NCBI GenBank assembly: GCA_964420375.1
Contig: CAYQTK010000100.1
Span: 1-14,227 of the forward strand
Origin: CAYQTK01 sp964420375
Lineage (GTDB): Bacteria; RBG-13-61-14; DATKZS01
Reading direction: 5' to 3'
DNA: 14,227 nucleotides
Shown: piece after piece, positions 7,352 through 13,824 of the stretch
Position numbering within the stretch: position 1 is the first letter of the stretch
How the letters are laid out: every line of letters starts with the position of its first letter
Notes under the pieces: model-generated
Database searches by the model: none
Told to the model about the DNA's origin: nothing
Seen by the model: only the letters and a program-made list of their open reading frames with translations
Position numbers and translations under genes: made by a program

Positions 7352-7367
7352 TGCAAGCCGAACGCCT
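7352..7367 (-). promoter_or_regulatory. Weak sigma-54-like element upstream of the synthase gene
   Basis: The minus strand reads AGGCGTTCGGCTTGCA. It keeps the essential GG and GC with the correct 10-base gap and a full TTGCA at -12, but the -24 half lacks the usual TGGCAC beyond GGC. Start of transcription would fall near 7341, giving a leader of about 48 bases. The match is clearly poorer than the element at 10627-10642 and may be chance. Confidence 0.25.
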
Positions 7368-7454
7368 GGAGTTTTTCCGGATTTAAATTGGACGAGCATG
7401 AGCCGTTCGGTTGAAAAAAAGCGAGCATCTTTTGTTTTTATAGATCGTTTTTTG

Positions 7455-7483
7455 TTGCAAAATAATTAAAATCGTGTTATAGA
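7455..7483 (+). promoter_or_regulatory. Possible distal sigma-70 promoter for the AT-hook gene
   Basis: TTGCAA (7455-7460) and TATAGA (7478-7483) are 17 bases apart, each matching four of six consensus bases. It would give a leader of about 190 bases. In such A+T-rich DNA this can arise by chance, and the downstream TATAAT boxes compete with it. Confidence 0.25.
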
Positions 7484-7608
7484 TAATTCTACGGGAAAGC
7501 TTGAAATAAAAAATAATATAAGTTTAAGGCGATTTTTCGATTTTCATTGCCGTTGAAATTATCCATACCAGTGCGCAGGTTATACGTTTCAAATCTTTGC
7601 ATATAATT

Positions 7609-7636
7609 TTGGATGAGCAGAAAATATACATATAAT
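7609..7636 (+). promoter_or_regulatory. Likely proximal promoter of the AT-hook gene
   Basis: TTGGAT (7609-7614) and a perfect TATAAT (7631-7636) are 16 bases apart. Transcription would begin near 7643, giving a leader of about 40 bases. Another perfect TATAAT at 7602-7607 lacks a good -35 box. The -10 is convincing, the -35 is weak. Confidence 0.4.
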
Positions 7637-7670
7637 GAGGCTGCAACGAGCTGAATTTAAGGACGCTGTA

Positions 7671-7676
7671 AAGGAG
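7671..7676 (+). promoter_or_regulatory. Ribosome binding site that decides the start at 7684
   Basis: AAGGAG is only one base from the ATG at 7678 but seven bases from the ATG at 7684. The second ATG is therefore the likely start of the AT-hook protein. Confidence 0.75.
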
Positions 7677-7683
7677 AATGGAA

Positions 7684-8064
7684 ATGGCGAAAACCAAATC
7701 AAACCTGTTAGGGGACCTTGAAAATTATCTGCAGAACCTGGAGGAGGAGGTAAAGGAACTCCGGGCAGAGGTCAAGAAACTTAAGACCAAGATGGAAAAG
7801 ATATATCCTTCCCGGCGGGGCAGGCCACCCAAGGAGTTGTCCGAGCTGATGACACTGGTTAAATCCGGCGAGGTCCCTGCCCGCAGCAGGAAGAAGACAG
7901 CCGGGAAGAGCACCTCGAAAAAAACCGCCAAGAAGCGCGGTCCGGGAAGACCTCCCAAGAAAGCCTCGGAAAAGAAAACCTCGAAAAAGAAGAAACGGCC
8001 GGGAAGACCGAAAAAAAAGACAACGGCCCGGAAAAAAACCACCGCCCGCACCAAGAAAAAATAA
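7684..8064 (+). CDS. Small coiled-coil protein with AT-hooks and Lys-rich histone-like tail
   Basis: A 126-residue, very basic protein, probably a nucleoid-associated DNA-binding protein. Residues about 8-40 form a heptad-like helix (LEEEVKELRAEVKKLKTKMEKI) that should make a coiled-coil dimer. Three AT-hook cores follow: RRGRPPK at 44-50, RGPGRPPKK at 85-93 and RPGRPKKK at 105-112. GRP cores of this kind insert into the minor groove of A+T-rich DNA. The C-terminal 60 residues are almost only K, T, S, A, R, G and P, like bacterial histone-H1-like tails. The segment ELSELMTLVKSGEVPA between the coil and the tail has no known match for me. The gene stands alone on the plus strand, divergent from the ergothioneine operon. 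A chromatin role is inferred; a regulator of its neighbours is possible. Confidence 0.8.
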   Translation: MAKTKSNLLGDLENYLQNLEEEVKELRAEVKKLKTKMEKIYPSRRGRPPKELSELMTLVKSGEVPARSRKKTAGKSTSKKTAKKRGPGRPPKKASEKKTSKKKKRPGRPKKKTTARKKTTARTKKK

Positions 8065-8076
8065 TTTCGGTGATCT

Positions 8077-8182
8077 TTGATGCCCTAGTAAAAAGTCATT
8101 TCGGCCGGGACCGCGGCAACGTAAAATCAACGCGTTACGAGGCCTAAAAAGGCCGATTTCGGACTTTTTACATGAGCATCAA
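8077..8182. repeat. 106-base inverted-repeat element between convergent genes
   Basis: The outer arms are 21 bases each (8077-8097 and 8162-8182) and match at 18 positions in inverted orientation, with an invariant GTAAAAAGTC next to the interior. The pairing continues inward through TCGGCC, and the interior has a second palindrome, GGCCTAAAAAGGCC (8141-8154). A similar single arm is at 398-416. It has no coding capacity, so it fits a MITE-like or dispersed palindromic element. It sits between two convergent genes, where its stem could also act as a two-way transcription stop, although neither side has a clear T run. Confidence 0.6.
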
Positions 8183-8243
8183 GGCTGTTACACGTGCTCT
8201 TTAGCCGGATGAACCAAAATAAATGGTTTAGCATCTTGTATTT

Positions 8244-9470
8244 CTATTCACTTTTAGCAGAGCAGAAGTCGATTCCTACCGCGCGGGTGGCCCGGACCAT
8301 CTCGCCCTCGGGGTCTACGAACTTCTGGCTTTCTACCGCGTCTTTTAATACAACAGTGTTTATTCGGGACCCTTGCAGGGCGACCATTTTATTAAACATC
8401 TTTGCCGCGGTTGCGTGGGCTGCAGCCACGCCGAAGCGGGTTGCCAGTGCCCGATCATACGGCGTTGGCGATCCGCCTCTCTGGACGTGGCCGAGCACGG
8501 TAACTCGCGTTTCCTTTACCATGAGCCTTTCTATGTCCTCAGCCACCCGTTGGGCAGCTCCACCGAGCCGGACGAGGTCGAAAGGCGGGTTTGCGCTCCG
8601 GACCGCGGCCACCTCTCCTCCGGCGGGCTTGGCCCCTTCAGCCACCACCACGATGGACGACTTGCATCCCATCTTTTCCCGGTGCCTTATTTTTTCCACC
8701 AGCCGGGTGATATCATAGGGTATCTCCGGGATGAGGATGGCGTCCGCTCCTCCGGATAGCCCGGCATAAAGCGCTATCCATCCGGCGTCTCTTCCCATGA
8801 CCTCGACGAACATGATCCGGTGGTGGCTCTCCGCAGTGGTATGCAGCTTGTCTATGGCCTCGGTTGCGGTGGCCACTGCGGTGTCGAATCCGAAAGTAAC
8901 GTCGGTAGCGCACAGGTCGTTGTCAATGGTCTTGGGAACTCCCACCACGTTCAAGCCGTGCTCGTTGTGGAGACGATGGGCGATGTGCAGGGTCCCGTCT
9001 CCGCCGATGACGATAAGCGCGTCGAGTTGGTGGCGGCGGTAGGTTTCGGCCACCATTTCCGAGCAGTCCACGGGCACTAGCTTGCCTTTTTTCTCCACCG
9101 GGTAGGAGAAGGGGTTGCCCCGGTTGGTCGACCCCAGGATGGTCCCGCCCAGGTGAAGGATGCCCCGCACAGCGTTGAAGTCCAGGTACTGGTGCTTGCC
9201 GGGAAGGATCATTCCCTCGAAGCCGTCCTCGAAACCGAAGACGCTCCAGCCATACACGTTGATCGAAGTCTTCACCACCGCCCGGATCACTGCGTTCAGG
9301 CCGGGGCAGTCTCCCCCGCCGGTGAGAATACCGATGTTGTTTATCTCCCGTGCAGAGGGCGGAATGGGCCCGTAGCGGGTGTGCACGGTCTTGGCGCTTT
9401 TTTGGGAAACCGACTTTTTGGAGGTTTTGCCTGCACTTTTCTTCGAACTCTTTTTCTTACCGCCGCTCAT
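8244..9470 (-). CDS. 6-phosphofructokinase with Lys/Ser-rich N-terminal extension
   Basis: Converts fructose 6-phosphate to fructose 1,6-bisphosphate. The enzyme core runs from about residue 43 to 405: GILTGGGDCPGLNAVIR (47-63), GGDGT (156-160), PKTIDND (179-185, catalytic Asp183), MGRDAGWIAL (225-234), AEGAKP (277-282) and GHVQRGGSPTPYDR (327-340). At the two donor-specificity positions it has Gly (as in ATP enzymes) in GGDGT and Lys (as in pyrophosphate enzymes and group III ATP enzymes) in PKTIDND; ATP use is more likely. Residues 1-29 are an added Lys/Ser/Gly tail (GKKKSSKKSAGKTSKKS) not usual in the family. No other Met occurs before residue 87 and a good GGAGG precedes the ATG, so the tail is really encoded. 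The start lies inside the end of rlmE, so translation is probably coupled. 408 residues. Confidence 0.93.
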   Translation of the reverse strand: MSGGKKKSSKKSAGKTSKKSVSQKSAKTVHTRYGPIPPSAREINNIGILTGGGDCPGLNAVIRAVVKTSINVYGWSVFGFEDGFEGMILPGKHQYLDFNAVRGILHLGGTILGSTNRGNPFSYPVEKKGKLVPVDCSEMVAETYRRHQLDALIVIGGDGTLHIAHRLHNEHGLNVVGVPKTIDNDLCATDVTFGFDTAVATATEAIDKLHTTAESHHRIMFVEVMGRDAGWIALYAGLSGGADAILIPEIPYDITRLVEKIRHREKMGCKSSIVVVAEGAKPAGGEVAAVRSANPPFDLVRLGGAAQRVAEDIERLMVKETRVTVLGHVQRGGSPTPYDRALATRFGVAAAHATAAKMFNKMVALQGSRINTVVLKDAVESQKFVDPEGEMVRATRAVGIDFCSAKSE

Positions 9471-10083
9471 CGTTCTCCTCCTTCTGTTCCGACTTTTTTC
9501 CGATTCCCAAAAGATAGACCTCGCGGCTTATCTTGCGCGAGCTCTTCGGTTTCTTGACCTTGACCTTGGCGTATCTCTGCCGAAGCATATCACGAAATTG
9601 CTCGAACTCGGAACCCTGGAGTATCTTGATAAGGAAATGACCTCCGGGACGGAGCACCCGGTCGGCCAGTAAAAGCGCGGACTCGGCAAGGGAGATGGAG
9701 CGCAGGTGGTCGGAGTCCTTGTGGCCGATGGTATTGGGCATCATGTCGGAGACCACTCGGTCGAAACATCGCGCATGCTCGCGAAGTTTTTCAGGAGGAA
9801 GCTCGTGTACGTCGGCTTCCACGAAGCGGGCGTTGGAAGCAATGCTCATGGAAGGAGGCTTGATGTCAACCCCCACTACCAGGCCTTTTTTGCCCACCTT
9901 GTCGGAGAGGTACTGCATCCAGGAACCGGGGGAAGCTCCCAGGTCGAGGACACGGTTGCCCGCGCGGATAAGCCCCTCTTTCTCGTCTATTTCCCGAAGC
10001 TTGTACACGCTCCGGGCGGCATAGCCGTCTTTCTTGGCACGGTCCGCATAATAATCCGGCTTTTTGTAGTCCTTTCTGGACAT
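9457..10083 (-). CDS. rlmE: 23S rRNA (uridine-2'-O)-methyltransferase RlmE/FtsJ
   Basis: SAM-dependent RrmJ-fold enzyme that in E. coli methylates the 2'-OH of U2552 in the 23S rRNA A-loop, a late step of 50S assembly. Start chosen at the ATG 10081-10083, giving 208 residues, equal to the usual length; a TTG at 10140 would add 19 residues with no family similarity. The SAM site is VLDLGASPGSW (45-55), with VGVDIKP (70-76). The catalytic K-D-K-E tetrad is present as Lys29 (VYKLREI), Asp113 (VVSDMMPN), Lys153 (LIKILQG) and Glu188 (SREVYLLG). The C-terminus is a short charged tail. Its last 14 bases, stop included, overlap the start of the phosphofructokinase gene, whose ribosome binding site is inside rlmE codons. 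The two form an operon. Confidence 0.94.
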   Translation of the reverse strand: MSRKDYKKPDYYADRAKKDGYAARSVYKLREIDEKEGLIRAGNRVLDLGASPGSWMQYLSDKVGKKGLVVGVDIKPPSMSIASNARFVEADVHELPPEKLREHARCFDRVVSDMMPNTIGHKDSDHLRSISLAESALLLADRVLRPGGHFLIKILQGSEFEQFRDMLRQRYAKVKVKKPKSSRKISREVYLLGIGKKSEQKEENDERR

Positions 10084-10389
10084 GGGTATTCCGTTTTTGC
10101 ATCTTTCCGGCCGGACAAAACCGGCACAACAGATAATCAAATTATGAAGAGGTTTGGTTAAAGTTTAACAAGAAGCAGCAAAGATATCCAGTCCGAGCCG
10201 GTAATGTCCAGAAAAAAGGGGAAGATGCGGTCAAAGGGATGGGGCATAAACATTGCCGGGTGAGGAACTCGGGAAATACCTGTCCGTTACTGCCGCGTAT
10301 AAAAACGGCGTATAGCTGTCATCGATCCGGCAGGAGTAATGATTCACAAGCTGTCCTTTTGAAACAGTATTTTCATGGGTGTTCGATTT
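10084..10389. other. Spacer upstream of rlmE, no gene
   Basis: A 306-base stretch between the 3' end of the small gene at 10390 and the rlmE start. I see no coding frame with a ribosome binding site and family similarity. It contains the direct repeat TATACGC (minus strand, near 10290-10315) and a weak sigma-70-like pair near rlmE. Confidence 0.5.
10133..10161 (-). promoter_or_regulatory. Possible promoter of rlmE-pfk
   Basis: On the minus strand TTAACC (10156-10161) and GATTAT (10133-10138) are 17 bases apart, each with four of six consensus bases. It would start transcription near 10126, about 43 bases ahead of the rlmE ATG. Weak, kept because position and spacing fit. Confidence 0.25.
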
Positions 10390-10599
10390 TTATGCAGCAA
10401 GCCCCGCCTTTTCAAGATCAGGCGGATACTGGAAGAAAACGCACTGTCCTTCCCGCTTCAAGATGTCTCCCAGCATTACCATAACCAGAGCGTTCTTGGC
10501 AACATCCGATAAAGGCATGGGAGCAACCTCCATGTAAAGGGCTTCAACCAAGTCCCCCACCGAACTTACCGCCTCTCGATTCTTTTCACAGGTTTTCAT
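10390..10599 (-). CDS. Unrecognised 69-residue protein under a sigma-54-type promoter
   Basis: A small soluble protein that I cannot assign to a family. It is probably real: AGGAGGT lies exactly seven bases before the ATG, and a strong -24/-12 promoter lies just upstream of that. The N-terminus is polar (MKTCEKNREAVSS), and residues about 14-50 look amphipathic and helical (VGDLVEALYMEVAP, LSDVAKNALVMVMLGDILKREG), ending in CVFFQYPPDLEKAG. There is no signal peptide or membrane span; two Cys (4 and 53) are too far apart to form a typical metal knuckle. It stands alone between the mannosidase and rlmE. A small regulator or adaptor expressed on demand would fit the promoter type, but no function can be read from the sequence. 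Confidence 0.7.
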   Translation of the reverse strand: MKTCEKNREAVSSVGDLVEALYMEVAPMPLSDVAKNALVMVMLGDILKREGQCVFFQYPPDLEKAGLAA

Positions 10600-10606
10600 T
10601 GCTCTT

Positions 10607-10613
10607 ACCTCCT
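10607..10613 (-). promoter_or_regulatory. Near-ideal Shine-Dalgarno of the small gene
   Basis: The minus strand reads AGGAGGT with a seven-base spacer (AAGAGCA) to the ATG at 10597-10599. It is the best ribosome binding site in the window and the main reason to accept this short gene. Confidence 0.8.
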
Positions 10614-10626
10614 GTTTCTATGTATA

Positions 10627-10642
10627 AGCAAACCACATGCCA
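10627..10642 (-). promoter_or_regulatory. Strong sigma-54 (RpoN) -24/-12 promoter
   Basis: The minus strand reads TGGCATGTGGTTTGCT. Against the sigma-54 consensus TGGCACR-N4-TTGCW only the sixth base differs. The GG and GC are separated by the required 10 bases. Transcription should begin near 10616-10617, only a few bases before the Shine-Dalgarno at 10607-10613, so the leader would be about 18 bases. No enhancer-binding activator gene or obvious tandem upstream activating site is in the window. It points to activator-controlled, conditional expression of the small gene. Confidence 0.65.
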
Positions 10643-10836
10643 GAATGTCATCGCTAGTTTCAAAAATTGATTCCATAATCTTTTCAGCCATTAAGCAAAA
10701 ACGCTTGAACGCAGCTTCAACTGTTGAACCGCAATGAAAGTAAATACTACTATAATGAACGAAAAAAATCGTTACCGGTTCTCTGTTTCGGGAAAAACAA
10801 CCTACGAAGAGGGCATTGCCTAATTGATGTCGATTG

Positions 10837-13686
10837 TCAGGACGGGTTTTGTCGGAATCTTACGGTGAAGATTTTGCCGGGCTCCAGAGCAGCGGATACC
10901 TCTTTTCCGGATACTTTGACCCCCGGGACCTCGGAGGGGGCGCCTTTCAAATCCACTACCTGCGGGCTGTCCCACCATTTGCCGGGCAGCAAGCTGAAGC
11001 TTTGCTTTTTTTCGGAAAGGTTCGCCAGTCGGACCTCGAGGCCATGGTCGGACATCGGCCTTATGGCGCTCACGTAAACGCGGGGGTTGTCCAGTTCGAT
11101 GATCCTGTGTTCGACGGGGTTTTTCTGCTGTGCCTTGAAAAGCTTTGCCGGGTAGGCGAAGGCATGTGCCTGCCGGATCACGTCTGCTTCGGACACCTCT
11201 CCGGCGAAGGGCAGCAAGGCGTACTCCCATTCGAACTCGCGCGGACATTGTGCTCCGGGGGCAGGCAGGCTGGGTCCCGCGTCCATGGTTCGCATGGCCA
11301 GGTCCGGCCGGGAGAGCCATCCCACGCTCCTTACCATGGTCATGGCCAGCCGGGTGGCCCCCTTCAGTTTAACAGCGTCGATCTCGGTCATTCCCCGGTT
11401 CATGATGCCGATGCCGACCCGGCTTTTTTTTGCTACCGCCAGTGTTTTCTGGGGGGATGTAGTGTAGGTCCCTTCCCGGCCGAGGAGCTCCCGGCATAGG
11501 TCGGGCAGGCAGGGGTCTTCCGGAAGCCTTGTCTCCCGGATTTCTCTTTCCACCATGGCGAATGCAGACTCGAGCCGTATGCTGTCGAGCTCGTAGGGAA
11601 GCCTGACCGCCACCTGGAGCCGGTGGTCACCCGCGGTGTTTTTAAACACGGTCCGAAAGTCTACTCGGGGCTGGTCCTTGTACATGGTGATCCAGGTGGT
11701 AAGGTCCAAAGATACCTTCTTCCTGGACCGGGAACGCCGTGAGGAATGAAGGCTTTCCGGGATTCTGAACCGGTGCCTTATCTCCATTACCGCGGCCACC
11801 GGTCCTGCGGTGACCGGCTTGAGGGTGACGCGATGAGGCTCGCATAAAGTACGGTCTTGGGGCAAAGGATCAAAGTTATAAGAGTCCCCCCGGTCGCCGA
11901 CGTCCACGAACCGAAGGCAACGGTAACCGGTCCCGCTTGTCTTGTCCGTCAAAAGACAGGTGCCTCCCGGCTCGAAGTGCATATGCACGTAACGGTTCTC
12001 CATGTAATCCGACCCGTGCTCCACCGCCTTGTCTCTGCCCATTCTTCTTTTTGCCAAGGGAAAGCTTTTTATTGCATGGCCGGGAAGTTTCGGCACCTGC
12101 ACCGCGGCCCGGTGACAAGCGGGCTTTTTGACCTTTATCCTCACCGTTGCGGGACGCTCTTCCAAAAGGGTCCTGTCGAGTCTCTGGCGGGCCGCGCGGG
12201 CGCATATCCCGCAAGGGGAGGAAGACACTTCAACCCGGACATCCAGGTATGACCCTTTCATCGAACTCTTCACCTGGTGAAGATACAGGCCGAAAGGCTC
12301 GGGCTGAATAAGGTCGGCAAGCAGGGCAAGCGCGGAAGAGCGCGGCAGGCTCATGTCGAGGAAAGTCCTTTCGGGCTCGGTTGTCTCCAGCACCTGGAGC
12401 GGCGTCTCTTCTCCATTGTCCATTACCAGTGCCAGCGCGTGCCGACGTCGGGTTTCGATCTCCCCCGTAAGCACATGGTCGGAAAGCTCTCCGCAAGGGT
12501 TGAAAACAGCGATGCCGGGACCGTTCTGGCCCCCTTCAGAGCACATGACATGGGAGACGGACTCCGAAATGGTGCGCTTTCCCACCTGGAGAATTTTCCG
12601 GTAGCGGGTCTCCATCTCCTGGTGAACATCGTCTACCGAGCAGCCGCAGATGGAGTCGTGAGGATGGTTCTCCAGGAGGAGGCTCCAGGCATAATCCACA
12701 AACCGGGTGCCGTCCGGAGCGCCTTTTGCGCGGGCCAGGGCCGACAGCGGCTCGGCATACTTCTCGAGGCAGGAACAGGCCAGGAAGTCCAGCTTTTTAA
12801 GATACGCCCTTGCCGAAATAACGCCCGGCAGAATGATGCTCCGGCTTTGCGAGCGCAACTCTCCATGCACCGTTTGCAAACAAGGATCGCTTGATCTCAA
12901 CAGGCCGAGCCACTCCTCCAGGCTGCTGAAACGGAAGCTCCACTCCGGACGGTTGCCGGTCACTGCCTCCAGCGTCTTTCGGAGCTCCGGGTTGGGCGAT
13001 GAATGGTCCGTGCCGTAAAAAAGTACGAAGTTGGAATCATGGATATCCATCTGCAAAAGCAGGTCGGCCAGCCTCTCTTCCAGTAAGCCGGGATCGAGAG
13101 GCAGGTTTGCAGCGTAACCGTATCCCTGCGGAAGGAAAGCTGTAAACACCCGGGAGCCGTCCGGAGCCTGCCAGGAAAAACACGTCTGCGTGTCGGAAGG
13201 AACTCCTCTCCACACCACTGCCTGTTCAATGCCGAAACCTTGCAGAATCTGGGGCATCTGCGCGATATGCCCGAACATGTCGGGAAGATAGCCCGCCTTT
13301 AACGGCTCGCCCCCCATGTCACGGCAAACCCGCATGCCTTTCTCCAGGTTGCGGATCAACGCCTCACCGGAAACCAGGAACTCGTCGGGAAGCACGTACC
13401 ACGGACCGCTCTGGATACGGTTTTGCGAGACAAGCGACCGGAGGCGGGGGGACCCGGGATTGATCTCCTCATAATCTTTGAGGATGATGGACTGACCGTC
13501 AAGCAGAAAGGAACGGAAGCCCGTGTCGGAATCAAGCATGTCCATGATCTCGTCCAACATGCGCACCAACCGGTGGCGGAAATCCTCCAAGGGAAGGTAC
13601 CACTCCCGGTCCCAATGGGTATGAGGTATTAATATGAACCGTACAGTGGAAGGTCTTTTTGTGCCGGCGGGAGTTTCAACAGCCAT
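10837..13686 (-). CDS. GH38-family alpha-mannosidase, cytoplasmic
   Basis: A 949-residue glycoside hydrolase of family 38, a retaining zinc enzyme that removes alpha-linked mannose; bacterial members include mannosylglycerate hydrolase MngB. The N-terminal deacetylase-like barrel begins with PHTHWDREWY (21-30), where His24 and Asp26 should bind zinc. The nucleophile, also a zinc ligand, is Asp136 in GYLPDMFGH (132-140). The fourth ligand is expected to be His343 in HPHDSICG (341-348). DGQS (63-66) and DEFLVSGEALIRNL (101-114) are further family blocks. The rest (about 380-949) is the middle helical and C-terminal beta-sandwich regions. There is no signal peptide, so it acts in the cytoplasm on imported sugar or on an internal solute. 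AGGAGA lies eight bases before the ATG. It stands alone, without a transporter or sugar kinase, so its substrate cannot be named. Confidence 0.92.
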   Translation of the reverse strand: MAVETPAGTKRPSTVRFILIPHTHWDREWYLPLEDFRHRLVRMLDEIMDMLDSDTGFRSFLLDGQSIILKDYEEINPGSPRLRSLVSQNRIQSGPWYVLPDEFLVSGEALIRNLEKGMRVCRDMGGEPLKAGYLPDMFGHIAQMPQILQGFGIEQAVVWRGVPSDTQTCFSWQAPDGSRVFTAFLPQGYGYAANLPLDPGLLEERLADLLLQMDIHDSNFVLFYGTDHSSPNPELRKTLEAVTGNRPEWSFRFSSLEEWLGLLRSSDPCLQTVHGELRSQSRSIILPGVISARAYLKKLDFLACSCLEKYAEPLSALARAKGAPDGTRFVDYAWSLLLENHPHDSICGCSVDDVHQEMETRYRKILQVGKRTISESVSHVMCSEGGQNGPGIAVFNPCGELSDHVLTGEIETRRRHALALVMDNGEETPLQVLETTEPERTFLDMSLPRSSALALLADLIQPEPFGLYLHQVKSSMKGSYLDVRVEVSSSPCGICARAARQRLDRTLLEERPATVRIKVKKPACHRAAVQVPKLPGHAIKSFPLAKRRMGRDKAVEHGSDYMENRYVHMHFEPGGTCLLTDKTSGTGYRCLRFVDVGDRGDSYNFDPLPQDRTLCEPHRVTLKPVTAGPVAAVMEIRHRFRIPESLHSSRRSRSRKKVSLDLTTWITMYKDQPRVDFRTVFKNTAGDHRLQVAVRLPYELDSIRLESAFAMVEREIRETRLPEDPCLPDLCRELLGREGTYTTSPQKTLAVAKKSRVGIGIMNRGMTEIDAVKLKGATRLAMTMVRSVGWLSRPDLAMRTMDAGPSLPAPGAQCPREFEWEYALLPFAGEVSEADVIRQAHAFAYPAKLFKAQQKNPVEHRIIELDNPRVYVSAIRPMSDHGLEVRLANLSEKKQSFSLLPGKWWDSPQVVDLKGAPSEVPGVKVSGKEVSAALEPGKIFTVRFRQNPS

Positions 13687-13728
13687 GAGATATTTCTCCT
13701 GGAGCGATTTGCCTGAAAACTTCTTTTT

Positions 13729-13740
13729 TTATTTTACCAT
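13729..13740 (-). other. Three-codon mini-ORF (Met-Val-Lys) upstream of the mannosidase gene
   Basis: On the minus strand an ATG follows a perfect GGAGG (13746-13750) by five bases and is read ATG GTA AAA TAA. It ends 42 bases before the mannosidase ATG. The ribosome binding site is as good as that of the gene itself. It may be a leader peptide, or the GGAGG may be chance. If TAAAAT in the same place is instead a -10 box, the mini-ORF would not be transcribed from that promoter. Confidence 0.3.
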
Positions 13741-13745
13741 AAACA

Positions 13746-13770
13746 CCTCCGTTTAGGGCAATAAAGGAGG
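13746..13770 (-). promoter_or_regulatory. Hairpin hiding a Shine-Dalgarno in the mannosidase leader
   Basis: CCTCC-TTTA pairs with TAAA-C-GGAGG around a six-base loop, leaving a single bulged C: nine base pairs in 25 bases. The 3' arm is the GGAGG that serves the mini-ORF at 13729-13740. The structure is symmetric enough to exist on both strands. It could be a translational switch in the leader, provided transcription starts upstream of 13770. Confidence 0.4.
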
Positions 13771-13824
13771 AAGAAAAAAGCGGGCTTCCGACATGAAAGG
13801 GGGGCAGATAGAACGACTGCGTCC

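Larger units (their letters stand above)
7294..7683. other. Divergent promoter region between the synthase operon and the AT-hook gene
   Basis: A 390-base, strongly A+T-rich spacer with no gene. The left third faces the synthase gene and holds a TATATT box, a perfect 12-base palindrome and a possible -24/-12 element. The right two thirds face the AT-hook gene and contain two perfect TATAAT boxes (7602-7607, 7631-7636) and a further sigma-70-like pair. The A+T richness would itself suit binding by an AT-hook protein such as the one encoded next to it; that last point is inference. Confidence 0.7.

Noticed and set aside
10084..10140. TTG start of rlmE at 10140
   Set aside because: The extra 19 residues show no RlmE similarity, while the ATG at 10083 gives the standard length.
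10740..10836. Terminator of the mannosidase gene
   Set aside because: On the minus strand a T run follows ACCGGTAACGA, but no stable stem sits directly before it.
10834..11499. Plus-strand open frame of 221 codons at the mannosidase 3' end
   Set aside because: Antisense to the conserved beta-sandwich region of the mannosidase, with no motif of its own.
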